From Incurvaria masculella (Eukaryota; Arthropoda; Insecta; Lepidoptera; Incurvariidae): a stretch of 64,000 nucleotides of DNA. The stretch lies in the NCBI GenBank assembly GCA_946894095.1, contig OX335644.1:17217595-17281594 (forward strand), written 5' to 3'. A program made the translations under genes and the position numbers. Every line of letters starts with the position of its first letter. The first letter of the stretch is position 1. Shown piece after piece: positions 27,101 to 32,402 of this stretch. The notes under the pieces are model-generated. The model worked only from the letters and a program-made list of their open reading frames with translations. It had not been told where the DNA came from and ran no database searches.

Positions 27101-28884
27101 ATTATTTAGTGAAAAATAAAACAACATCAAATAATGTTTACTCCCTGGCTTTAACTCAATAAATTATTTATTTAATGGCTTTGTTTTGTGGTTATGACCT
27201 TTTTAAAATAATTAATAGTATGAAAAATACATAAAAGTAAAAATCACAAATAAGAAAAAAAAATACAAAAAAAAATAAATTCACAAAATTTGTTATTTTT
27301 ATTTCAAATATTTCAATGTAGGTTTATGCTCTTTTTTTAGGAACTCTACGTAATAAGGGGTTTATTTGTGTATCATTGTGTCAAAATAATATTTTTTCAA
27401 TTATATTATGCCCGTGCAAAGCCGGGACGGGCTGCTAGTAAATAAATAAATAAGAATGCTGCTTTCGACGAATGTCACGACCAATACTTTTTCAGATTAT
27501 TTTCAAAATCTGATTACAATGCTTCAAATGTAGATGTCGCTGAAACTAAAATCATGAAATAAGAACCACTGACCTAGCCTAGGGACTGGATGGATTGCAG
27601 GGCTCTATCAGCCGCGCGCTCGGCGCCCTCAAGCCGAAACTCGAGCGAGCTTCGCCATCCAGCTCCAGCGACTCCGGCGCGCTCGCCTTGCAGTCGCCGC
27701 TCCCGCCGCACGCCCCACGCCACGCGCCGCGCGCCTTCTCGCAGCTCAGCGTCGCGTACGCGCCGCCACCCACGCTGCAGGCAAGCGAACATACCTTACC
27801 CTCCAGCTCCAGCGACTCCGGCGCGCTCGCCTTGCAGTCGCCGCTCCCGCCGCACGCCCCACGCCACGCGCCGCGCGCCTTCTCGCAGCTCAGCGTCGCG
27901 TACGCGCCGCCACCCACGCTGCAGGCAAGCGAACATACCTTACCCTCCAGCTCCAGCGACTCCGGCGCGCTCGCCTTGCAGTCGCCGCTCCCGCCGCACG
28001 CCCCACGCCACGCGCCGCGCGCCTTCTCGCAGCTCAGCGTCGCGTACGCGCCGCCACCCACGCTCCAGGCAAGCGAACATACCTTACCCTCCAGCTCCAG
28101 CGACTCTGGCGCGCTCGCCTTGCAGTCGCTGTTCCCGTCGCATACCTCACGCCACGCACCGCACGCGTTCTCTCCTATTCGCGTCTGCGTCGTCTCCTAA
28201 GCTGCAGTCAAGCCCTCTGGCTCCTGCGACTCTAAAGCGTCGCGTAGGTAAGCGCCGCTGCCCACACTCCAGAAAAGCGAACATGCCTCACCCACCCAGC
28301 GTGCCAGCTCCCAGCGACTCTGGCGTGCCCGAGCTCCCAGAGTAGCGCACGGGTGCTTCGCCCCTCCCCTGCACTTCACTTGCCTCGCCCCGAGCCGCTC
28401 GCTCTCTTGCAGCTCAGCGTCGCGTAGGTATGCGTCGTTGCCAACGCTCTAGTAAGCGAAAACACCCGCCCTCCAGCTCAACTGACTCAGTGCGCTCTAG
28501 CTCGCTGCACGCGTGTGTCGCTAGTTCCCCGCACGACGTACCGCGACGTACATACTTGCTTCTTAACACGATACTAACTTAACATTTTATTTAACTTAAC
28601 CAAGCATGCACTAGGCCTAAATCCAATTAGACCCTGCCCGTTTTCTGCTCCAGGAGTACGAGCCCATATACACTCCGCTCAGCCTCTACTCGCAGTCGAG
28701 CGTGTCGACGCGCGACAGCCTGCAGAGGCTCAACGAAGTGCCCCACCGCTACGGGGTGCACAGGACCGACAGCTCCCACCGCGTCAGCTCCCCGCTGCCG
28801 TCGAAGGTGGAGCCAGTCGTGAAGAGGCACCGGCGCGTCAAGAGCATCGGCGACATCAACGCTTGTAGTAAGGCCACCGTGTAG
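1..28884 (+). CDS. KAZN: kazrin-family gene, 3' part (gene span, spliced)
   Basis: Coding exons are 1-105, 16962-17150, 18121-18279, 18618-18741, 19289-19433, 25741-25849, 27601-27780 and 28654-28884. Every junction keeps frame, giving about 413 residues. Three consecutive SAM domains are visible: one from exons 1-2 (starting near VLAWLELALGMPQY), one from exons 2-3 (HAWVAAEWLPDLGLAQY to RIVKYDRQ) and one from exons 4-5 (VWTNQRFIRWAHNIDLGEY to IIRRHLVTEFDALV). The triple SAM order and phrases such as VKSGK, ATALGIPPSK and LRLAIE match kazrin, a relative of liprins. Known kazrin is a cytoplasmic scaffold linked to cell junctions, the cytoskeleton and endosome traffic. A serine/proline-rich tail follows. 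The upstream coiled-coil half lies before base 1. Liprin-beta or -gamma is the main alternative, because the third SAM is similar there. Confidence 0.82.
106..270. repeat. pyrimidine-rich minisatellite at the exon 1 donor
   Basis: Units of roughly 30-33 bp built on CTCACAGCTTCTCTTTACAC and TTTCTGTCACCTCAC are repeated about five times. More units appear at 687-770 after a SINE, so the SINE seems to have split one array. Reading frames across it are low-complexity and not protein-like. Confidence 0.85.
272..686 (-). mobile_element. tRNA-derived SINE, full-length copy (head type 1)
   Basis: Read on the minus strand, it starts with a tRNA-like head: box A-like TAGCCTAGTGG and box B-like GGGTTCAAATCC. 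It then has a conserved body (TGGTACCATCGCATTGGAT region) and ends at CCATCCATGTTAGG plus an A-run. The same body recurs at least fourteen more times in the window, so it is a dispersed family. It is inserted inside the minisatellite. Confidence 0.8.
771..4710. other. AT-rich intron of kazrin, no gene seen
   Basis: There are only short, non-conserved reading frames (the longest is 2725-3075, 116 codons, with no recognisable motif). It is very AT-rich with homopolymer runs. No RNA gene or complete mobile element was recognised. Confidence 0.6.
4716..4930 (-). mobile_element. SINE copy, head truncated
   Basis: It shares the family body: ATGAATGGCTAATAAG at the tail side, GATATTAGCCCAACA, GATGGAAAATACG, TGCGATGGTACCAA and ACCACCTAGTAAGT. 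The tRNA-like head is missing. Confidence 0.75.
5365..5625 (-). mobile_element. SINE copy with diverged head (head type 2)
   Basis: The body matches the family (GCCAGGACTTTCC, GAACTGAATGGAAAATACG, GCCGCTTCGACCAT). The minus-strand head reads as a decayed tRNA-like segment with CGGGTTCTAGATGGG near the box B position, as in the copies at 30357 and 54060. Confidence 0.7.
5850..6078 (-). mobile_element. SINE copy, head truncated
   Basis: The family body is recognisable through CATGGATGGCT, GATATTACCCCAACATACC, GGTGCCATGCCAGAACC and CAACCCGGGCGTGAT. It ends before the head. Confidence 0.7.
6267..6850. repeat. possible MITE with degenerate inverted ends
   Basis: GTCCACTAGAAGCGCACTCG near 6281 and GATTTCGCTTCCAGTGGA near 6825 are inverted relatives. 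A third related block, GCGCTTCCAGTGGACAA, lies near 6724. Both ends are rich in GCGC motifs unlike the flanks. The boundaries and any target duplication are unclear. Confidence 0.35.
7985..9190. repeat. imperfect tandem duplication of about 600-650 bp with CGTAG/CTACG motifs
   Basis: CAACTATTCCTCGCTTGCCT occurs at 7985 and again at 8586. Each is followed by the same order of diverged blocks (TTAGTCCG-ACA, CTACGTA, a CTCATTC-TGG block, CACTTGCTATT). Both units end in clusters of CGTAGAG-GGTGCTACGG, short self-complementary motifs. No protein is recognised. Confidence 0.7.
9191..10076. other. AT-rich intron of kazrin, no gene seen
   Basis: No conserved frame, RNA gene or repeat end was recognised in this stretch. 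Confidence 0.6.
10077..10644. mobile_element. 568-bp repeat bounded by AACCGACTTCAAA, with a 5' fold-back
   Basis: It begins AACCGACTTCAAAG and ends TTTTTGAAGTCGGTT, so the ends are inverted. The first 230 bp form a long hairpin: a stretch of about 95 bp ending GAGTCGGCGTCAGCC is followed, after a short GC-rich loop, by its near-perfect complement from GGCTGACACCGACTC. A second copy is at 51680-52275 and a fragment at about 62208-62255. The body is conserved between copies, including CGGTTGGCGTTATATTGAG and AAAATCGGTTCACCCAGGCA. Confidence 0.8.
10645..11796. other. AT-rich intron of kazrin, no gene seen
   Basis: The 109-codon plus-strand frame at 11394-11723 shows no family motif. Nothing else was recognised. 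Confidence 0.55.
11797..12680 (+). mobile_element. Helitron-like fragment with ATGG microsatellite
   Basis: A perfect (ATGG)n run at about 11804-11847 opens the unit. It is followed by ACTACTGAATGGATT and ACATAGGCTACAATTTAT, phrases common in lepidopteran dispersed repeats. The end GAGCGGAGCCGGGTACC, a GC-rich hairpin-like stretch, is followed by CTAG at 12677-12680, as expected for a Helitron 3' end. No Rep/helicase reading frame is present. Confidence 0.4.
12018..12112 (+). other. G-run tract (G-quadruplex-prone)
   Basis: About 95 bases are almost purely G and C on the plus strand, with many runs of three or more G (for example GGGGGCGGGGCGGGCGG). It lies within an AT-rich intron. It is embedded in the Helitron-like fragment, so it may simply be a repeat expansion. 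Confidence 0.6.
12851..13200. mobile_element. MITE-like inverted-repeat element
   Basis: The ends TGAGAAAAAA and TTTTTTCTCA are inverted. Inside, CACCACCTCCAGCTAC pairs with GTAACTGGAGGTGGTG about 100 bases away. There is no coding capacity. The boundaries are approximate. Confidence 0.45.
14150..14222 (+). mobile_element. SINE tail fragment
   Basis: CGCCTAATTCCTTCGGGA and GGGCTAATATG match the 3' part of the SINE family in plus orientation. Confidence 0.5.
14269..15000 (+). pseudogene. LINE reverse-transcriptase relic
   Basis: The frame ending near 14706 contains AANVQPVPKMVIDQTRPTTD, resembling the start of LINE reverse transcriptase (VQPVPKKGD then a YRP motif). After stops, another frame reads YEFRPKRTTGNLLVN and then MDIGLDIAKTFDI, corresponding to the conserved FR-gRST and LDI-KAFD motifs that hold the first catalytic Asp. 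Stops and frame changes show it is dead. It lies in a kazrin intron and contributes nothing to that gene. Confidence 0.7.
15001..16330. other. kazrin intron, no gene seen
   Basis: Short frames (15390-15692 plus, 15880-16215 minus) have no recognisable motif. The rest is AT-rich. Confidence 0.5.
16340..16760 (-). pseudogene. mariner-family transposase C-terminal relic
   Basis: Minus-strand translation near 16541-16640 gives THNDVIQESGLKTL followed by PPYNPNLAPCTFF. This matches the mariner signature HDNA...PPYSPDLAPCDFF around the second and third catalytic acids. The expected third Asp is Thr here. Further decayed sequence (SIGRRLEYLFLSWF region) fits the domain's last helix only with frameshifts. 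It is a dead copy. Confidence 0.65.
16962..17150 (+). CDS. KAZN: kazrin exon: end of SAM1, start of SAM2
   Basis: The acceptor is TGGGCAG and the donor is CAG|GTCTGA, with 63 codons in phase 0. It reads VLLELTDADLEVGLGITQ, then a KLRLAIEE helix ending SAM1, then a short linker and LSHAWVAAEWLPDLGLAQ starting SAM2. The exon is strongly GC-rich against an AT-rich intron. It is followed by about five decayed copies of its own 3' half (17190-17700). Confidence 0.88.
17190..17700 (+). repeat. decayed tandem copies of the preceding kazrin exon's 3' half
   Basis: Blocks starting near 17190, 17313, 17431, 17527 and 17640 each resemble 17067-17156: a GACCTGGTCCGCAACC-like start, a GGGCAGCTCAGC-like middle, then a GGACTCG-AGAG-GTNTG end that retains the exon end plus splice donor. 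Spacing is roughly 100-125 bp. Stops and indels make them non-coding. Confidence 0.75.
17701..18120. other. kazrin intron, no gene seen
   Basis: No motif beyond the branch/acceptor region that ends at TTGTTTCCAG (18120). Confidence 0.5.
18121..18279 (+). CDS. KAZN: kazrin exon: SAM2
   Basis: The acceptor is TTGTTTCCAG. The 53 codons read YAESFMLSMVDARMLDTISK and continue to RIVKYDRQ. The frame fits only if the donor is CAG|GCAAGT, a GC-AG intron with otherwise ideal consensus. Continuing the frame past it leads to unrelated residues, so a GC donor is the best reading. Confidence 0.85.
18618..18741 (+). CDS. KAZN: kazrin exon: first half of SAM3
   Basis: The acceptor is AATTCCAG and the donor AAAG|GTTCGT. 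It reads GLAVRRHQCENVDADPLVWT followed by NQRFIRWAHNIDLGEYADNLK, and ends with one base of a split codon. The phrase DPLVWTNQR followed by an IDL-EYADNL helix is characteristic of kazrin SAM3. Confidence 0.88.
19289..19433 (+). CDS. KAZN: kazrin exon: second half of SAM3
   Basis: The acceptor is GCTCACAG and the donor CCAG|GTGAAT. It completes a split Asp codon, then reads SGVHGGLVVLEPSFTGETM and the GIPPSKSIIRRHL helix. It ends with two bases of a codon. If the donor is skipped, the frame reads Arg then TGA at once, so a short isoform ending PAR is possible. A GATCAA-rich tandem array lies 3' of it (about 19488-19700). Confidence 0.88.
19488..19700. repeat. GATCAA-rich 10-12 bp tandem array
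   Basis: TGATCAACTT, TGATCGACTT and TGATTAACTT variants recur about 15-18 times, beginning some 55 bases after the donor of the SAM3 exon. A short unrelated gap interrupts the array near 19580-19640. Confidence 0.85.
19953..20070 (+). mobile_element. SINE 3' fragment
   Basis: TTCAATGTAGCCATGCA, GCATGGCACCTAGTT, GATATCATGG and ATAGCCATCCAT match the plus-orientation 3' part of the SINE family. Confidence 0.65.
20769..21021. mobile_element. 253-bp MITE with long inverted ends
   Basis: The start CACAGAACGCAAAAAGTATA pairs with the end TTTTTTCGTTCTGTG. The match continues inward through GAGCCACGAATTTATC and its complement GATTAATTCGTGACTC-type end, then AAATGTTAAATATAGCCA versus TGGCTGTATTTAACATTT. 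Both strands therefore show similar short reading frames, which are not genes. Confidence 0.75.
21879..22246. mobile_element. 368-bp palindromic MITE, TTAA-flanked (copy 1)
   Basis: It is flanked on both sides by TTAA (21875-21878 and 22247-22250). The ends are inverted: GAACGGCCCGTAAGC and GCTTACGGGCCGACC. Most of its length is self-complementary, for example AAACGTAGTTTACTAATCAT at one end and its complement at the other. The same 368-bp element, reversed, is at 55640-56007. A TTAA target suggests piggyBac-type mobilisation. Confidence 0.88.
22251..25740. other. kazrin intron, no gene seen
   Basis: AT-rich. It holds a CAGTGGTCCCCAACC motif at about 22384, reminiscent of a hAT end but without a partner. 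It also holds a C-run near 24286 and a single end of the GGATAATGAG repeat at about 25578-25630. Frames at 22787-23053 (minus) show no known motif. Confidence 0.5.
25741..25849 (+). CDS. KAZN: kazrin C-terminal tail exon
   Basis: The acceptor is AACGTTTTAG. The first G completes AGG (Arg), then 36 codons start TYFSQQARMLGRPLSRSLAT, and the donor is CGG|GTGAGT. The exon is GC-rich inside an AT-rich intron, and the phase fits both neighbours. The sequence is low in conserved structure, so the call rests on splice signals, base composition and frame. Confidence 0.75.
26050..27438 (+). mobile_element. Helitron-like repeat, non-coding
   Basis: It opens near a perfect 19-bp hairpin (26109-26151) followed by GGAAACTACTGAACGGATT and TTTCACCGTTGGAAAGCTAC. 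It closes with CCCGTGCAAAGCCGGGACGG, a hairpin-like GC stretch, and then CTAG (27435-27438). That end fits Helitron 3' structure. There is no Rep/helicase frame. The left boundary is uncertain. Confidence 0.4.
27601..27780 (+). CDS. KAZN: kazrin Ser/Pro-rich tail exon with tandem-duplicated 3' end
   Basis: The acceptor is TGGATTGCAG. The 60 codons start GSISRALGALKPKLERASPS and run through a Ser/Pro/Ala-rich stretch to APPPTLQ. The likely donor is CAG|GCAAGC, a second GC donor, in phase 0 with the terminal exon. From 27658 a 144-bp unit (48 codons) carrying the exon tail, this donor and about 21 intron bases is repeated. The frame stays open through the repeats to a stop at 28198-28200. Extra 48-residue units could therefore be included, or an alternative end used. 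Confidence 0.72.
27658..28200 (+). repeat. KAZN: 144-bp tandem repeat made from kazrin exon tail plus splice donor
   Basis: Units start at 27658, 27802, 27946 and 28090. I see one base difference among the first three (CTGCAG versus CTCCAG before GCAAGC), and the fourth is clearly diverged. Each unit is 48 codons and stays in the exon frame (SSSSDSGALALQSPLPPHAP then onwards, linked by ASEHTLP). The fourth unit ends in a stop at 28198-28200. Confidence 0.92.
28201..28530 (+). repeat. strongly decayed further copies of the 144-bp unit
   Basis: Remnants such as CAGCTCCCAGCGACTCTGG (28308), TTGCAGCTCAGCGTCGCGTA (28409) and AGTAAGCGAAAACACC then CCTCCAGCTCAACTGACTC (about 28450-28485) keep the order of the upstream unit, with many changes. 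Confidence 0.7.
28654..28884 (+). CDS. KAZN: kazrin terminal coding exon
   Basis: The acceptor is TTTTCTGCTCCAG. It reads EYEPIYTPLSLYSQSSVSTR, then a Ser/Arg-rich tail with VVKRHRRVKSIGDIN, and stops with TAG at 28882-28884 after SKATV. The first candidate poly(A) signal (AATAAA) in the same strand is at 29306-29311, and others follow at 29674 and about 30109. A decayed copy of this exon lies just downstream (28924-29090). Confidence 0.8.
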   Translation, partial: EYEPIYTPLSLYSQSSVSTRDSLQRLNEVPHRYGVHRTDSSHRVSSPLPSKVEPVVKRHRRVKSIGDINACSKATV

Positions 28885-28923
28885 AAGTGACTACACGTAT
28901 TGCTTGGGCCATAGAGACGATAT

Positions 28924-29090
28924 CTGCTCCAGGAGAACAAGCCAATGTACCTCTCTCAATGTTTCTTCATAGTCGAGTGTCAGCCGACCGCTACGGGGTG
29001 CACAGGAAGAATAGTCGCCCCTCCCCCCCCCCTCCAATGTAGAACAGCGGTAAAGAGGCACCGGTGCGTCAATATCGTATATATATATAT
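28924..29090 (+). pseudogene. decayed duplicate of kazrin terminal exon
   Basis: CTGCTCCAGGAGAACAAGCC parallels CTGCTCCAGGAGTACGAGCC at 28645. GACCGCTACGGGGTGCACAGG and AAGAGGCACCGGTGCGTCAA then follow in the same order as in the exon (279 bp away), with deletions and a C-run between them. It has no open frame and lies in the 3' untranslated or flanking region. Confidence 0.75.
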
Positions 29091-29103
29091 ACGATATTGA
29101 CGC
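29066..29103. repeat. perfect 38-bp palindrome with a TA core
   Basis: GCGTCAATATCGTATATATA is followed by its exact reverse complement. It joins the decayed terminal-exon copy to a SINE fragment. Confidence 0.95.
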
Positions 29104-29117
29104 GAATTTATGTACCT

Positions 29118-29200
29118 GGACATGGATGGCTGATACCATGCCAACTGTCATGATATGAGTTAGCCGCGCCACATGGGTAGTAGAAGGCATGCCACCATAT
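29118..29200 (-). mobile_element. SINE tail fragment
   Basis: GGACATGGATGGCTGATACC and CTGTCATGATATGAG match the tail side of the SINE family in minus orientation. Confidence 0.55.
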
Positions 29201-30356
29201 ACAGGGTGACCACAGACATATTTAAACTATGACTTGAGCATTTCAACGGTTTCATTTGAATAATATTTCAAATAGAACTATTTTAATTATTGGAAGCAGT
29301 ATAGGAATAAAGTCACGTTAGACTAGTTTAAATCTGGAATCTATTGCGGTAAATATGACGTCAAAACTAGTAAATCATTTATGCAATTTGATAAAAAAAT
29401 TATTTCTCTTATCATACTGAGTTTGATTAATATAATATGAAGAATAATTTGCAATACCTGCAAAATGTGAAACAGCAGTAAAACATTTTTAAATAAAATA
29501 TTGCTATGCTGCTAAGGTTATGTTGATAGCATATAATGAAACAAAATAAATGTTGCCATTGTGTAAATGTTATATAATTGAAATAATGTATAAGGAGGTC
29601 CCCTTGCGGCATTCCATATACTCTATTTTAATTATATGGAACCAATTTTAGAGCAATTAAATGTTTTAGCTAGAATAAATATTGATTTTAAAGAAAACTT
29701 GCCCATTATTGAGACAGCGTGCGTGACATTTTAAAAGACTGATGAGAACGAATATTTGTCTCCAACGATATTCGAATGTATTAATGATTCGTACTAAAAG
29801 GGTTAGTTTTCCATGGAGTAGGTAGGTATTCTGTACATTGTAATTATTTTTTATTAGTACACCAATATCTTCATACAAGCAATGTCGTTTACATATCAAG
29901 TGTTGATATGTTACTCGTATGTTAAAGACAACAATATTCACAATATTATACCAAAAAATACTTTAATGCAGAATTTACTTTGGTAATACAATTTTCTATG
30001 TTTATAATTCATTTTATTCGAGAAGTGGAAAGGTATTTTAAGCATCTTTTATTTCATAAATTATTGTTTTCTAATATTTTAGTTAACATGTTTATTGACT
30101 ATTTATTTAAATAAAGTTTTTTTATTAGTCTTGACTTTTATTTTAGTGTCAACAACAATAATTTCGCCATAATGCTTGCCAAATTACTCGCCGGCGCTGC
30201 CGTCTTATGTGTATTTAAAAGTGGTTCCGCGCCGCACGAATAAGACGGTAATTCTACGCACGTCTAGCACGCCACTGAGACTGTCTCCATTTTTTTAAAC
30301 TACCAGCCCTACCTAGACATCCATGGCATATGCAAATATAATCGCATAGATTTGTC
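29201..30356. other. kazrin 3' flank, AT-rich
   Basis: Candidate poly(A) signals AATAAA lie at 29306, 29674 and about 30109. No gene was recognised. Confidence 0.5.
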
Positions 30357-30565
30357 AGCCTCGGTAGCCCAGTGGCGCGACGCCTTGCGATTGGATAAGC
30401 TTAGTGAAGCACCTCTGAGTGCGGTTGGGTTCTGGATGGACCATTGAGGCTGGCCGTGGTCCCCTTCCTTATTTACTAGGTGGTAGTGTTGATCCCGCCC
30501 ACCTTGGTACCATCGCATTGAATGAATGATGGTAAAAGCTGCAATACAAATTGTCCGTGTTTAAA
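30357..30565 (+). mobile_element. SINE copy with tRNA-like head (type 2)
   Basis: It opens GTCAGCCTCGGTAGCCCAGTGG, with box A-like TAGCCCAGTGG and box B-like GGGTTCTGGAT. The body ACTAGGTGGTAG, TTGGTACCATCGCATTGAAT and AATTGTCCGTGTTT follows, truncated at the tail. Confidence 0.75.
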
Positions 30566-31169
30566 AGAAAACACAAAGCTTATTGTAAGTGTCGCATGTG
30601 TATGACACGTCAAAACTGTCATTTCTGTCATATTTTATTTACGCGTTTTACTCGTTGATGCTGTTCTGGAGGAAAAGAGGAGCTGTTGTTTGTCTTCAAA
30701 CTAATTTTAATGTAATTGACCAACACTACATTTGAAATTAAATATTATAGGTTACTTATGTTTTTGTATGTTTTTCCCCAGGATTTAATTTCATTAGCAT
30801 AATTTGGAACAATTTAAAAAACCGTAAACAATAACATCGAGGAAATTGAGTCATTTAATTACATAGTTTAGTAAATACAATTTTCGAATCTATTCTGTTT
30901 CATTTTAGCTATAACAGATCTATCTATTTAGCTTTAACAGATATTTTAGGGTAGGTCGCCTATACGCCACCTGGCATGATAAATAAACAGTTTACGCCAA
31001 TGGGGATGCGACTGGCCTAAAATGTTGACAACTTACTGACGATTTGAAATCACTTTTCGAAAACCACATTTTGTTTATGATTTAGGAAATAATCAATTCA
31101 AATGTGTATTACCAATATTTATGAGGTGGTGCATCACATACCTCGCCGGTGTGTACAGATGACTCTTAA

Positions 31170-31864
31170 GAGGATAATGAGGTGACGAACTTTACTTGTA
31201 TTCATGATGTACGAATTTTTGTATTTGCATAAACGTTTTTGACACTTCTTCTAGAGTAGAAATAAATGTCCTGGGAATCAGGTCACAAAAAATTACAAAC
31301 ATTAAATTAAGAACCAAAATTAAAGACTAAATAGTTCATGCAGCAAAACTAAAATGGATATGGGCAGGACACATAATGAGTCTCCAAGACGGAAGGTGGA
31401 CAAAGAGAGTAACCATGTGAAAACCACGGGATGGAACTAGGACAAGGGGGCGACCAGGAAAAAGGTGGGAGGGCGATATTACAAGGGTGGCGGGAAGGAA
31501 ATGGATTGACGTAGCTACGAAATAGGAATAAATAGAAGGAAATGGAGGAGAAACCAGCTGAAATTCGGCAAGAAAAAAACCAATAAAAAAAACTAATTGT
31601 AATTCAATTCAATGAATCTTTGTGAGGAAACTAAACGAGAAAACTTTACAAATCTGTATGGTTCAAATAAAGGGCTTTTATTATTTTTATTATTATTATT
31701 ATACAAGTTTATGAATGCGTAATCACAGATTTAATTTAAAAACATACAAACGTAGCTCTCAGTTGATTCAATTTATGTGCAAAATATTAGAATCATATTT
31801 CTTAATTTGACTGAGGAATCAGGCACGAGCCATTGTATAGAACATGATCACCTCATTATCCTCT
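31170..31864. mobile_element. TTAA-flanked inverted-repeat element carrying a LINE tail
   Basis: TTAA at 31166-31169 and 31865-31868 flanks inverted ends GAGGATAATGAGGTGA and TCACCTCATTATCCTC. The right end continues as a repeat (CAGGCACGAGCCATTG) also seen at 25578, 62855 and 63160. A LINE 3' fragment occupies the interior. Confidence 0.55.
31330..31700 (+). pseudogene. LINE 3' end (reverse-transcriptase C-terminus) with ATT tail
   Basis: The plus-strand translation LKWIWAGHIMSLQDGRWTKR is followed by RGRPGKRWEGDI, then stops. This resembles the C-terminal region of lepidopteran CR1/RTE-type endonuclease-reverse transcriptases (KWQWAGH, GRP-RW). An ATT-rich tail follows near 31680-31700. 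Confidence 0.65.
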
Positions 31865-31974
31865 TAAGATGTGGTGGCGAGAGCCAGTCATGCAGGCTGC
31901 ACCTGAGGAAGATTTCCATTGGACTTCACCCGTCATCACCGAATAAATAACTAGCGTAACAGAAGCGACACTTA

Positions 31975-32203
31975 TGAGTGTATTTCTATGCGTGTGCTAG
32001 CGGCTATGTGTGCGTGGTGCGGGGGTGCGCGGAGTGCGCGGGGCGAGTCCGCGTCTTCCCGGGAATATTGCGTTCAAAGGTTGTTACTGACTGTCCAACC
32101 TGGCGTCAGTTTGGTACTCTCCGAGTTATTCGACGTGCATAGTTTTTCAACGTGGTGATTTTTTGGAGTGATTGTGTATGCGTTTTGTTCCTCATTTTAA
32201 GTA
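31975..32203 (+). promoter_or_regulatory. CpG-rich upstream region of the THAP exon
   Basis: A local GC-rich block (GTGCGGGGGTGCGCGGAGTG) in AT-rich surroundings lies directly upstream of the THAP start codon. No TATA box is obvious. The promoter role is inferred from position only. Confidence 0.3.
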
Positions 32204-32298
32204 ATGAGGGGAAATTTTTGTTGCGTCTTTGGCTGCTGCAATAATTCAAAGAAGACAAGTGAAAAAAGCTTTTTCAAGTTTCCTTCCGAAGAAAAAAG
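32204..32298 (+). CDS. THAP-domain protein, first coding exon (rest not found)
   Basis: ATG at 32204 is preceded by an in-frame TAA (32198). The 31 codons read MRGNFCCVFGCCNNSKKTSE then KSFFKFPSEEK, and the donor is AAAAAG|GTAACG. The pattern C-x3/4-C-x-N followed by F-x-FP is the N-terminal part of the THAP C2CH zinc finger, a DNA-binding domain found in cellular factors and in P-element-type transposases. A CpG-rich stretch at 31990-32060 could be its promoter. The second half of the finger is not recognisable downstream. The BEL/Pao element sits 104 bp after the donor, inside the presumed intron. It may be a gene continuing elsewhere, or an orphan exon. Confidence 0.6.
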
Positions 32299-32402
32299 GT
32301 AACGCTTCATTACCAGAAGGGTACCTAATATTTGATTCATAATTCATGTGACCAATGTACCTTAACATAGCTTAAAAATATTGTCCATGTATAAATAGTT
32401 TA

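Noticed and set aside
27579..28061. 160-codon minus-strand frame with repeats
   Set aside because: Antisense shadow of the same GC-rich repeat. It stays open because the unit is a multiple of three.
27590..28345. 251-codon Arg/Pro-rich frame overlapping the kazrin tail exon
   Set aside because: It is a shifted frame of the 144-bp repeat. The correct exon frame is fixed by the acceptor, the phase and the next exon.
1..28884. Naming the triple-SAM gene liprin-alpha
   Set aside because: VKSGKVLL-L-D-DL, ATALGIPPSK and IIRRHL fit kazrin (or liprin-beta) better. The liprin-alpha landmarks around its third SAM (LDE-FDYS, QIPTQN) are absent.
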